Assembly (NCBI RefSeq): GCF_900996235.1
Contig: NZ_CAAJGM010000044.1
Location: forward strand, 62,001 to 126,000
Source of the DNA: Paraburkholderia sp. BCC1885
Lineage (GTDB): Bacteria; Pseudomonadota; Gammaproteobacteria; Burkholderiales; Burkholderiaceae
Reading direction: 5' to 3'
Length of the DNA: 64,000 bases
Part shown: one piece after another, positions 17,882-25,010 of the stretch
Numbering within the stretch: position 1 is the stretch's first letter
Layout: every line of letters starts with the position of its first letter
The notes under the pieces: generated by a model
Database searches by the model: none
Told to the model about the DNA's origin: nothing
Seen by the model: the letters and a program-made list of their open reading frames with translations, nothing else
Program-made: the position numbers and the translations under genes

Positions 17882-18238
17882 ATGAGAACCATCGCCGACA
17901 CCGTGGGCGACCGTAGCAGCGCCGGTGTCTCGGGCCGTGTGACCCGGGGCTCGATCATTGCGCGTCTGGAACGCTTGCCGGGCGATGCGATGCAGGTTCG
18001 CGCGCGGATCCTGACCAGATTCGCCACGTTCTTCGACGGCTTCGATGTAATCGCCTCGCGGCCACGTTGCCGATCCTGATCCAGAAATGAGGGCCCACGC
18101 CGTGGGAAATCGGCTTTCTGATCGCGTCGGGATCGATCGGGCAACTGTAGGTACGTCCGTGTTTCCGTGGTGCGCGGAGCGCAAAGGGCGCGTGCGCGCG
18201 ATTGCCGTGAGTTCGGGGATCATCGGCGTAACGAGGAT
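17882..18238 (+). pseudogene. Decayed N-terminal part of an MFS (aromatic acid/H+ symporter-like) transporter
   Basis: The first frame reads ...ARLERLPGDAMQVRARILTRFATFFDGFDVIA, matching the start of aromatic-acid MFS carriers. Similarity then moves to another frame (AATLPILIQK stop GPTPWEIGFLIASGSIGQL, from about 18058; TGA at 18088-18090 where Trp is expected) and to a third frame (VGTSVFPWCAERKGRVRAIAVSSG, to about 18225). So there are two frameshifts and a nonsense codon, and the remaining two thirds of the gene are gone. The break coincides with an insertion sequence end at 18239. It was probably the uptake protein of the operon, now dead; the importer at 1-2761 could have taken over (inference). 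Confidence 0.75.
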
Positions 18239-18430
18239 TGAACCGCCCCCGGGAATCGTGGCGGCTGGTTGGGTTAAGTTGATGCGGGCACAGCAGCAGT
18301 ATTGCTGGATCGCCGGGCGTACTCAGCTTCTGCGGGCAGCATATAGCCGGGCGATTCCACGAGCCGATGATGGTTGAACCAGGCCGTCCACCCCCGCAAT
18401 GTTTGTCTAATGCAGCCGGTTTCCGGGCGA
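18239..18430 (-). mobile_element. Remnant of an IS3-family insertion sequence (3-prime end of OrfB and terminal repeat)
   Basis: On the minus strand, a reading frame ending at 18274 has GWTAWFNHHRLVESPGYMLP and PAEAEYARR, a clear match to the C-terminus of IS3-type (IS2/IS51-like) OrfB integrases. Downstream, CCCGGGGGCGGTTCA (ending 18239) looks like the IS terminal repeat. The other end is lost; similarity fades around 18400-18430, where sequence leading to the aldolase 3-prime end begins. The upper limit given is approximate. Confidence 0.7.
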
Positions 18431-18473
18431 CGGATTCGATCGCCGCCCACTGTGACGGATACTCTGATGTTCG

Positions 18474-19217
18474 TTAGCGAAACAGCTTCGGCTGTGATCG
18501 CTCGCCGGGCTGCGTCAACCACTCAAGCTTCCGGCAGAAGTAGTTCCACGAGTGCTCTACATGGACGGGACTCATGATTTGAGCATGGCGCCGTTCGCGA
18601 ATCGCAGCGGTTGGCATCGAGGTCGCAAAACCGGCGCTCGCACCGACAATATGCGCCTTCGCCGCCTTTTCAAGGAAAACGCCAACACAGGTCGCGTGTT
18701 CGATCGACGTGCCGCAGAATGTGACCCCGTGGTTGCTCAGCAGCAACGCGAAATGGGAACCTAGCGCCTTGGCCATTGCGACCCCTTCGTCGACTCTCGT
18801 GATCAGCGCGACATCGTCCACGTGCCTCGGCACTTCACCGAAGTAGTCCGCATCCAGCGTAAAAGGCAATAACGGCTCTGTCGATGCCGACATCACACAG
18901 CTATAGAAAGGATGGGTATGTGCGACGACGTTGACATCGGGTCGGATTCGCAGAACCTCTGAGTGGATGGGCCACTCGGAATGGCGGCCACCCTCTCCCT
19001 CCAGTTTCTCCCCGTCAAAAGACACCAGCACGAAGTCGTCGGGGCCGCAGACCTCTCCCAGCCCGATCCGATTGCGCTTCATCCAGAAGCCACGTCCGTC
19101 AGGATCCCGTAGGGACAGGTGACCGAGGGTCAAGTCACCGTGCCCCTCCATTTCAAGGATTCGACAAGCTTGAGCGAGCTTCTTAAGTGACTCATCCAGT
19201 GAAGAATTTTCCACCAT
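18474..19217 (-). CDS. Class II aldolase/adducin family protein
   Basis: 247 aa cytoplasmic metal-dependent enzyme of the fuculose-phosphate aldolase fold. Metal-binding histidines are seen in VVAHTHPF, and the SNHGV motif is present. Members cleave or decarboxylate 2-hydroxy/2-oxo acids or hydroxy-aldehydes; the substrate is not apparent. It is divergent from a LysR gene at 19402, with palindromes between them. The DNA looks visibly less GC-rich than the operon to the left, suggesting separate acquisition. Confidence 0.88.
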   Translation of the reverse strand: MVENSSLDESLKKLAQACRILEMEGHGDLTLGHLSLRDPDGRGFWMKRNRIGLGEVCGPDDFVLVSFDGEKLEGEGGRHSEWPIHSEVLRIRPDVNVVAHTHPFYSCVMSASTEPLLPFTLDADYFGEVPRHVDDVALITRVDEGVAMAKALGSHFALLLSNHGVTFCGTSIEHATCVGVFLEKAAKAHIVGASAGFATSMPTAAIRERRHAQIMSPVHVEHSWNYFCRKLEWLTQPGERSQPKLFR

Positions 19218-19298
19218 TTCCTTTCCTTATTGCGGGTAGCGCTAACTGTCTGGCGTGGCCTTACGGATCTATCCAAGCAGCACGACTAAAGGACGATT

Positions 19299-19315
19299 TA
19301 CGTCTTAAAGACGTA
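19299..19315. promoter_or_regulatory. Perfect palindrome in aldolase/LysR divergent promoter
   Basis: TACGTCTTAAAGACGTA is a 17-base palindrome around a single central base. A second related repeat follows at 19374. Both contain the CGTCTT element and lie between divergent genes, so they are probable binding sites of the LysR protein. Confidence 0.5.
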
Positions 19316-19373
19316 CAAGACAATTCTATTTAAGATACGGAGCGCTCGTCCAATACCTAATGCATCTTGAACT

Positions 19374-19390
19374 AAGACGAATCTCGTCTT
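19374..19390. promoter_or_regulatory. Second palindrome immediately upstream of LysR gene
   Basis: AAGACGAATCTCGTCTT has 7-base arms and a 3-base centre. It ends 11 bases before the LysR ATG, and its arm CGTCTTAA repeats the arm of the palindrome at 19299. This arrangement suits autorepression with divergent activation, the usual LysR scheme. Confidence 0.5.
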
Positions 19391-19401
19391 AAAGAGGTTT
19401 T

Positions 19402-20286
19402 ATGGAAATCCGCCGTCTACAATATTTCGTCGTGTTAGCCGAGGAGTTGCACTTCACAAAGGCGGCCGATCGATTGAACATGAGCCAGCCACCGCTCAGT
19501 CAGCAAATCAAAATGCTCGAAGCCGAAATTGGCGCCCAGTTGCTGCAACGGACCAAACGTTCCGTTTCGTTAACACCAGCCGGTCGAGCTTTGTACGAAG
19601 AAATCGTTCCGGTCCTCGCAACCCTCGACTCCATCGCCTGGCGCGTGCGCCGGATCAGCGAAGGGGAGGAAAGAGAACTCAACATTGCCTGCAGCTTTTC
19701 TACGTCTCAGGGCCTGTTGCCACAAGTCGTGATGGAATATCACGCGCGCCACCCAAGGATAACCCTCAAGGTGAACGAATTACCCATCGAAATGCAACTC
19801 GATGCGATCACTAAAGGAATTGTCGACGTTGGCTTCTTGCGTCTACCCGTGGAGCAACCTCATTTGTCGGTCGCACCACTTTACGAAGAGGCCCTCATGG
19901 TAGCCTTACCCGCATCTCACTGGCTCGCAACGAGAAAACAGCTGGCTATCGACGACCTCAAGAACGAAACGTTCCTGAAAGCAGCGGCACGTCAGTCCGT
20001 TGCGTTGTTCGAATCAGTCGAAGCACTTTGTCTACGTGCCGGTTTCGTTGCGAAAGTCGCCGAAGTTTCTTCCAATCTCAATACAGCGCTAGGCCTGGTA
20101 GGGGTCGGTATGGGGATCGCTCTGATACCGGAATCCATGAGTTCACTCAGACCCGCTAGCGTGGTTTATCGGCCTCTAAAGAATTCCCCCCATTCTGCAG
20201 TTGCTGCGGTCTGGCGACGAGACAATGACTCGCTGGAAGTCCAGTTGTTTATCGACCTCGCGCGCTCATTGGCAACCACCAGGTAG
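19402..20286 (+). CDS. LysR family transcriptional regulator
   Basis: 294 aa. N-terminal winged HTH (MEIRRLQYFVVLAEELHFT, then AADRLNMSQPPLSQQIKML), then a periplasmic-binding-protein-like effector domain. The sequence after the HTH resembles the CatR/BenM-type group that responds to aromatic acids. It is divergently placed from the class II aldolase and probably controls it. The ATG follows AAAGAGGTTTT. Confidence 0.94.
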   Translation: MEIRRLQYFVVLAEELHFTKAADRLNMSQPPLSQQIKMLEAEIGAQLLQRTKRSVSLTPAGRALYEEIVPVLATLDSIAWRVRRISEGEERELNIACSFSTSQGLLPQVVMEYHARHPRITLKVNELPIEMQLDAITKGIVDVGFLRLPVEQPHLSVAPLYEEALMVALPASHWLATRKQLAIDDLKNETFLKAAARQSVALFESVEALCLRAGFVAKVAEVSSNLNTALGLVGVGMGIALIPESMSSLRPASVVYRPLKNSPHSAVAAVWRRDNDSLEVQLFIDLARSLATTR

Positions 20287-20399
20287 GATTACCTGGTATG
20301 CGGAAGTGATTTACGGCGAACCCCTTACAGCGACGGGTTCGCACCACCGTATGGACCTGGCACCGGCGACGCATCGGCGCGAAAGCGGGGTCTGTCCGC

Positions 20400-21182
20400 T
20401 TAACTGGCGGATCTGCCGGAGACGGCGCCCATCACGATGAACTGCCGCTCGATCCCCTCCGCCGCCCGGCGCAGGGGTGGCAACAGGCGAGCTTCCGCTT
20501 TCTCCAGCGTGAGCGCAGAATTCAGATAGGAAACGGTGAGGGCGCCCGAAGCCTCGCCATCGACGCGCAGCGGCACCGCGAGACTCGTCGTATTTGCCTG
20601 CACCTCACCAACACGGATCGCATAACCGTTGCGGGCATTGTCGCGAAGAATTCGGCTGACCAGCAGCGGGTTGCGCGCCTCCTCGTCGAGCGGGTTGGAC
20701 GAGCAGGCGAGAAAGTCGAGCACGATTTCGCGCTTGCGCCGCGAGCAGGCGGCAAGGAAGGCCCGACCGGCGGCCGTTTCCAACACCGCGTGGTGTGCGC
20801 CAATATGTCCACGGTCGAATACGAACGGACTATAGGGACGAGTCGTCGCTCGCGTAACCATGCGGCCCTTGTCGAAGATCTGCAGCGAGGAAGGCCAGAG
20901 TATCTCCCGCTGTAGTGCCCGCATCAGCGGCGCGGCGACAGCGGCGAGGCGCTCAGTATCGCTCACCCGATCGCTGAGCTCGTGCACAGCAAGGGTCAGT
21001 TGGAAGCGCGCCTGGTCGGGCAACTGTTCGGCGTAACCCAACTGCTGCAAGGTCGTGAGCAAGCGGTAGATCGCCGCACGAGACAGGCCGGTCTCCTCAT
21101 GCAACACCTGGACGCTGCTTGCCCCATTCTGATTCAGAACCTTCATCAGTTGCAGCAGGCGCGCCGCGCTGTTCGATCGCAT
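20400..21182 (-). CDS. IclR family transcriptional regulator (third, unrelated copy)
   Basis: 260 aa from the ATG at 21182, preceded by AAAGGA; an upstream start at 21278 would add 32 unconserved residues. HTH near the start (LHEETGLSRAAIYRLLTTLQ), then the effector domain. It is only distantly similar to the two IclR proteins to the left and resembles MhpR/DhR-type regulators of aromatic catabolism. It lies 143 bases downstream of, and on the same strand as, the Rieske oxygenase gene, which it may regulate. The stretch 20287-20399 holds no gene. Confidence 0.9.
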   Translation of the reverse strand: MRSNSAARLLQLMKVLNQNGASSVQVLHEETGLSRAAIYRLLTTLQQLGYAEQLPDQARFQLTLAVHELSDRVSDTERLAAVAAPLMRALQREILWPSSLQIFDKGRMVTRATTRPYSPFVFDRGHIGAHHAVLETAAGRAFLAACSRRKREIVLDFLACSSNPLDEEARNPLLVSRILRDNARNGYAIRVGEVQANTTSLAVPLRVDGEASGALTVSYLNSALTLEKAEARLLPPLRRAAEGIERQFIVMGAVSGRSAS

Positions 21183-21325
21183 GAGAGATCCTTTCAGTGC
21201 CCCGAACGGCGACACTCGCCGCCGAAATTCACGTAGGGTACTCCCACCTGTTGCCCCTTGACTAGCCGCATTCCGCACGATGCCGGCCTCGCCGATCGCC
21301 TTGTGCAGAGACGTGAAACGCTTCG

Positions 21326-22543
21326 TCAGGAACTCGGCTTCTTGTCGATGCGCAACTCGCGCTGCTCCTCATAGACCCGCTCCATCGCGCCGCGCGAGAT
21401 CTTTAGCTTTTCTCGCGCATAGTGCCAGTGCTTCATCGGGGTACCGGTTAGCAACGCCTTGAGTTCACGGCCCCAGATACGGCGGCGCAGTATCAGCGCC
21501 CGGTCGGAGTGGCCAAGGTTCTCGGCATCGTAGTCCGGCAACACCCCCTGCCCAACCTGCACGACGTGATCCTGAATGTGCAACAGGTCGCAGGTCGACG
21601 GATCGAGTTCGTCGAGCTCGATTTCGCCGCGCAACACGCGCAGCGCGATCTCCATACCGGGCGCGACGCGGGCTGCAAGGCGCCGTTCGCGGCGCTCCAT
21701 GTATTCGCGTGCCTTGTCGCCAGTCACCTCGACGCGGGCAACGAGGAATAGCATGTGGCTCTCGTCGTCGATCGGTACCCACCATGACAATAGTTCGCGG
21801 AAGATCGCGACCTCGTGATCGCTCGGTTGCCCTTTGAAGTGCATGATGTTGGGCATGCCAAACTGCGAGATGCGAGTATCGTTGGTAAAGCGGCTGTAGA
21901 TGGTCATTCCCCAATCGCTTTCCTCGGCATCGATCGCCGGACATTCCGCGAACCCGTCGAACGACCCCGGATTGTTACGATGGGCAAAGCCGGAATGGGC
22001 ATGATCGCCGCCATTGTCCATGTCGTTATAGTAGTTACAGCCACGCACACAGCTGTCATGATCGAGGACGCCGTCGAAATTCTCGAAATCCGGATAGCGA
22101 GGCATCTCTGGTGGCTCGCCCTCGCCAAGGTAGGCAAATACGAAGCCCAGATAGTCACGGCAGGGATATGTCGTGAGTTTGATCTGCTCGAGGAACGGCT
22201 TCGGCTCTGCCGGTTGGGCCACGCAGGCGCCCGACGAGCCGAACTTCCAGCCATGGTAGCGGCAGCGGATGCTGTCGCCTTCGACCCAGCCGACCGAGAG
22301 CTGGGCACCGCGATGCGGGCAGCGGAACTGCGTCAGATGCGGCTCGCCGTCCTCGCCGCGATAGAGCGTGTATTCGACATTCATGATCTTGATCGGCTTG
22401 GCTTTGCCGGGCTTGAGATCGACAGAGTGGAAGATCGGATGCCAGAACATTCGCATGTAACGGCCGGCGAGCGTGCCGGGGCCGGTCCGCTGAAAATCCT
22501 TGGGCGTCAAACGCCGCGGCGTCGCGCTCTTTTCTACTGTCAT
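21326..22543 (-). CDS. Rieske non-heme iron oxygenase alpha subunit, stand-alone
   Basis: 405 aa from the ATG at 22543, or 419 from 22585. Rieske ligands CPH and CRYHGWKF (C89/H91, C108/H111 in the longer numbering) and the iron site N191-x2-D194-x2-H197-x4-H202 (NGGDHAHSGFAH) are intact. It belongs to the phthalate/vanillate/phenoxybenzoate-like alpha-only group. No ferredoxin or reductase adjoins it, so it must borrow electrons, possibly from the system at 5806/16601. A promoter ends right at 22593, so transcription would start about at the 22585 codon, favouring the shorter form; a TTG at 22552 with GGAG upstream is another candidate. Confidence 0.9.
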   Translation of the reverse strand: MTVEKSATPRRLTPKDFQRTGPGTLAGRYMRMFWHPIFHSVDLKPGKAKPIKIMNVEYTLYRGEDGEPHLTQFRCPHRGAQLSVGWVEGDSIRCRYHGWKFGSSGACVAQPAEPKPFLEQIKLTTYPCRDYLGFVFAYLGEGEPPEMPRYPDFENFDGVLDHDSCVRGCNYYNDMDNGGDHAHSGFAHRNNPGSFDGFAECPAIDAEESDWGMTIYSRFTNDTRISQFGMPNIMHFKGQPSDHEVAIFRELLSWWVPIDDESHMLFLVARVEVTGDKAREYMERRERRLAARVAPGMEIALRVLRGEIELDELDPSTCDLLHIQDHVVQVGQGVLPDYDAENLGHSDRALILRRRIWGRELKALLTGTPMKHWHYAREKLKISRGAMERVYEEQRELRIDKKPSS

Positions 22544-22592
22544 GTCGCTCAAAGCAAATCTCCGTTCGGGTTGCAGGTTTGTCATAGCCGAA

Positions 22593-22622
22593 GTTATAGG
22601 CGCGGCGCCGCAGACGCGTCAA
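22593..22622 (-). promoter_or_regulatory. Predicted sigma70 promoter of the stand-alone Rieske oxygenase
   Basis: On the minus strand, TTGACG (22622-22617) and TATAAC (22598-22593) are separated by 18 bases. Both hexamers differ from consensus at one position. The start point would be about 22586. Confidence 0.55.
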
Positions 22623-22684
22623 CACGGAAGATGAACTCTGTGCGTTTAACGGACAAATCGTTCCAGAAGCAAACCGAGGCGCTC

Positions 22685-22709
22685 TGTTCGAATCAGACAG
22701 GGAGACCCA
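22685..22709 (+). other. tRNA 3-prime-end-like sequence (possible att remnant)
   Basis: GTTCGAATC followed by 15 bases ending in CCCA resembles a TpsiC arm and acceptor 3-prime strand: loop TTCGAAT, four of five stem pairs, and CCA at the right distance. No tRNA body precedes it, and the discriminator would be C. A plus-strand terminator follows at 22718. It may be the 3-prime fragment left by island insertion into a tRNA gene, but chance resemblance is not excluded. Confidence 0.25.
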
Positions 22710-22717
22710 GATTGAAA

Positions 22718-22754
22718 ACGGGCTACGCGAGGTTTGCGTAGCCCGTTTTGTTTT
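22718..22754 (+). terminator. Rho-independent terminator (bidirectional shape)
   Basis: An 11-base perfect stem ACGGGCTACGC/GCGTAGCCCGT with loop GAGGTTT is followed by TTTTGTTTT. A short A-run on the other side could serve the minus strand. No plus-strand gene lies directly upstream, which is odd. The surrounding 318-base stretch 22586-22903 has no protein gene. Confidence 0.75.
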
Positions 22755-22819
22755 GATGGACGCCGCGCGCGGCGACTGTATCCAGGCTAGTGCCCGCCCC
22801 CGTCTCTTAATCCACGCCC

Positions 22820-22859
22820 GCAAAAACAAACAGGCCGCGCAAACCTCGCGCAGCCTGTA
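22820..22859 (-). terminator. Rho-independent terminator after sspB
   Basis: On the minus strand, ACAGGCTGCGC and GCGCGGCCTGT form a stem with one mismatch, followed by TTTGTTTTTG. It lies 45 bases after the sspB stop and would end the petABC-sspAB transcript. Its loop region GAGGTTT is the same as in the terminator at 22718. Confidence 0.75.
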
Positions 22860-22903
22860 TCACCCCATGACCGGCGGCAAACCGCCCCAGCCAACGGATC
22901 ACT

Positions 22904-23428
22904 TCATTTGACCACCTTCAGGTGGCCTCGTCCGCCGCCTTTCGAGCCATCGTCGTCCGGACGCGGCGTGTCGTCCGTGTCCGCCTCGTCGGCCTTCGCG
23001 CGCGGCGCCGGCTCCGATTCGACCGCCCGGGGTCCGCTGCCCGCCACCTTCACCGGCGGCTCGACCGCTTCGGCATCTTCAGCATCGGCGCCGGAATCCG
23101 TCGCTTCGCCGCCGGCCGATTCCACCGGGAAGGCCATGCCCTGGCCGTTCTCACGCGCGTAAATGGCCAGCACATTGGCCACCGGCACTTCGATCTTGTG
23201 CGACTTGCCGGAAAAGCGCGCGCTGAACTCGACCCATTCGTTGCCCATCTGTAACTGGCTGGTCGCCTCGAAACTGATGTTCAACACGATTTCGTTGTCC
23301 CGCACGAACTGGCGAGGCACACGCGTCTGATTGTCGACCCGTACCGCGATATGGGGCGTATAGCCGTTATCCGTGCACCACTCGTACAGCGCACGCAGCA
23401 GGTAAGGCTTCGTGGAAATCTCTGACAT
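22904..23428 (-). CDS. sspB: SspB, ClpXP specificity-enhancing factor
   Basis: 174 aa adaptor that tethers ssrA-tagged substrates to ClpXP. The N-terminal peptide-binding domain (STKPYLLRALYEWCTDNGYTP, IVLNISFEAT, FSARFSGK) is followed by a long acidic, low-complexity tail, and then a basic end GGGRGHLKVVK, the ClpX-docking motif of SspB. The ATG at 23428 is chosen from the conserved MSEIS start. It is downstream of sspA on the same strand, as in many proteobacteria. Confidence 0.95.
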   Translation of the reverse strand: MSEISTKPYLLRALYEWCTDNGYTPHIAVRVDNQTRVPRQFVRDNEIVLNISFEATSQLQMGNEWVEFSARFSGKSHKIEVPVANVLAIYARENGQGMAFPVESAGGEATDSGADAEDAEAVEPPVKVAGSGPRAVESEPAPRAKADEADTDDTPRPDDDGSKGGGRGHLKVVK

Positions 23429-23513
23429 CAACAGTCCTCTTACTGAGCAAGGCGCCGCGGCCGCCCGCGCTGACACGCACGCGTGGCGCGACGCCTCCAC
23501 CCTCAAGCCAAAC

Positions 23514-24125
23514 TCAACGACGCATCACCTTTTCCGAGGGCGTCAGCGCTTCGATATAGGCCGGACGGCTGAAAATCCGTTCGGCATATTTCATCAGCGG
23601 CGCGGCGTTCTTCGACAGTTCGATGCCGTAGTGATCCAGACGCCACAGGAGCGGCGCGATCGCCACGTCGAGCATCGAAAACTCTTCGCCGAGCATGTAC
23701 TTGTTCTTCAGGAAGATCGGCGCGAGTTGCGTCAGGCGATCGCGGATCGCAAGACGTGCCTTCTCGTGATTCTTCTCGGCGGCCTTGCCCTTCTCGTTTT
23801 CGAGCGTGCCGACATGCACGAACAGTTCCTTCTCGAAGTTGAGCAGGAACAGGCGGGCGCGGGCGCGTTGCACCGGATCGGCCGGCATCAGTTGCGGATG
23901 CGGGAAGCGTTCGTCGATATACTCGTTGATGATGTTCGATTCGTACAGAATCAGGTCCCGTTCGACGAGGATCGGCACCTGACCATACGGATTCATCACA
24001 GCGATGTCTTCCGGTTTGTTGAACAGGTCGACGTCGCGGATCTCGAAGTCCATGCCCTTTTCGAACAGCACCAGCCGGCAACGCTGGGAGAACGGGCAAG
24101 TTGTGCCGGAATACAGAACCATCAT
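23514..24125 (-). CDS. sspA: SspA, stringent starvation protein A (GST-like)
   Basis: 203 aa glutathione S-transferase-fold protein that binds RNA polymerase during stress. N-terminal thioredoxin-like domain starting MMVLYSGTTCPFSQRC, with NPYGQVPIL and ESNIINEYID, and an all-helical C-terminal domain. It lies between petC and sspB. A large inverted repeat (24152-24199) occupies the gap to petC. The ATG at 24125 could be replaced by the next codon, also ATG. Confidence 0.95.
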   Translation of the reverse strand: MMVLYSGTTCPFSQRCRLVLFEKGMDFEIRDVDLFNKPEDIAVMNPYGQVPILVERDLILYESNIINEYIDERFPHPQLMPADPVQRARARLFLLNFEKELFVHVGTLENEKGKAAEKNHEKARLAIRDRLTQLAPIFLKNKYMLGEEFSMLDVAIAPLLWRLDHYGIELSKNAAPLMKYAERIFSRPAYIEALTPSEKVMRR

Positions 24126-24151
24126 GTTTACGTTTCCTCAAAAAGCTGAAG

Positions 24152-24199
24152 GGCCAGCGCGCAGAAAAACCGTCCAGCAGGTTTTTCCTTGCGCCGGCC
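24152..24199. repeat. Long imperfect inverted repeat between petC and sspA
   Basis: Two 20-base arms, 24152-24171 and 24180-24199, pair at most positions around an 8-base loop; both contain AAAAACC/GGTTTTT next to the loop and GGCC at the ends. In the petC-to-sspA direction it is followed by CTTTTT nine bases later. It could be a partial terminator or RNA-processing structure separating the respiratory genes from sspAB. Confidence 0.55.
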
Positions 24200-24219
24200 C
24201 CACGCCGGTTATGGCGTGA

Positions 24220-24987
24220 TTATTTGATATCTTTCCAGTACGCGGCGTTCAATCGCCAGGCGAAAAAGCTCAGGATGCCGAGGAAAAACAGCACCCACAC
24301 ACCAAGCCGGTGGCGGGTTTGCTGCGTCGGTTCGGACATCCAGGACAGGTACGACACGAGGTCGGCCACATCCGAATCATAATCCACCGCCGACAACGTC
24401 CCCGGCGTGATCTGCTGGTAGCCGACGAATTTATGGACTGTTTCCCCGCTCCTTTCGTCGACGACGTCGTCAAACTTCGCCGTGCGCTGCCCCTGAAGCT
24501 GCCACAACACGTGAGGCATGCTCACGTTTTCATACACCAGATTATTCCAGCCGGTTGGCCGCGTATCGTCGCGATAAAAGCTGCGCAGATACGTGTAAAG
24601 CCAATCGCGGCCACGCGCCCGCGCTTCCACTGACAGATCCGGCGGCGCCGTGCCGAACCACGACTTCGCGTCGCCCGGCTGCATGGCCACCGTCATCGTG
24701 TTGCCGACTTTATCGGTCGTGAAAAGCAGGTTTGTCTGAATTTCCTGCGGTGAAATGCCTAAACTGGTCAATGCGCTGTAACGCATCAGATTCGCACTGT
24801 GGCAATTCAGGCAGTAGTTTACAAACAATTTGGCGCCATGCTGCAAAGAAGCAAAATTGTCCGCGTTATCGGGCGCGCGGTCGAGCGGGAAATTGTCGTC
24901 CGCATAGGCCGGCGTGGCCAGCAGCGCGAGCGCCAGAGTGAGCGATGCGGCCCCGATCACCGCGAGCCTCGCAAGCATTTTTCTCAT
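24220..24987 (-). CDS. petC: Cytochrome c1, bc1 complex
   Basis: 255 aa membrane-anchored c-type cytochrome of ubiquinol:cytochrome c reductase. Signal peptide MRKMLARLAV...ATPAYA, heme site C59-LN-C62-H63, the sixth-ligand Met region, and one C-terminal membrane anchor (LGVWVLFFLGILSFFAW). The ATG at 24987 has AAGGAGAC upstream; the frame continues open far upstream through petB, which is only an artefact of GC-rich DNA. It is the third gene of petABC. Confidence 0.96.
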   Translation of the reverse strand: MRKMLARLAVIGAASLTLALALLATPAYADDNFPLDRAPDNADNFASLQHGAKLFVNYCLNCHSANLMRYSALTSLGISPQEIQTNLLFTTDKVGNTMTVAMQPGDAKSWFGTAPPDLSVEARARGRDWLYTYLRSFYRDDTRPTGWNNLVYENVSMPHVLWQLQGQRTAKFDDVVDERSGETVHKFVGYQQITPGTLSAVDYDSDVADLVSYLSWMSEPTQQTRHRLGVWVLFFLGILSFFAWRLNAAYWKDIK

Positions 24988-25010
24988 GTTCGTGTCTCCT
25001 TGGCCGGCGA

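Noticed and set aside
22634..22709. Intact tRNA gene ending in the CCCA at 22706
   Set aside because: The 5-prime half has no complementary acceptor strand, D-arm or anticodon arm; only the TpsiC-like 3-prime part is present.
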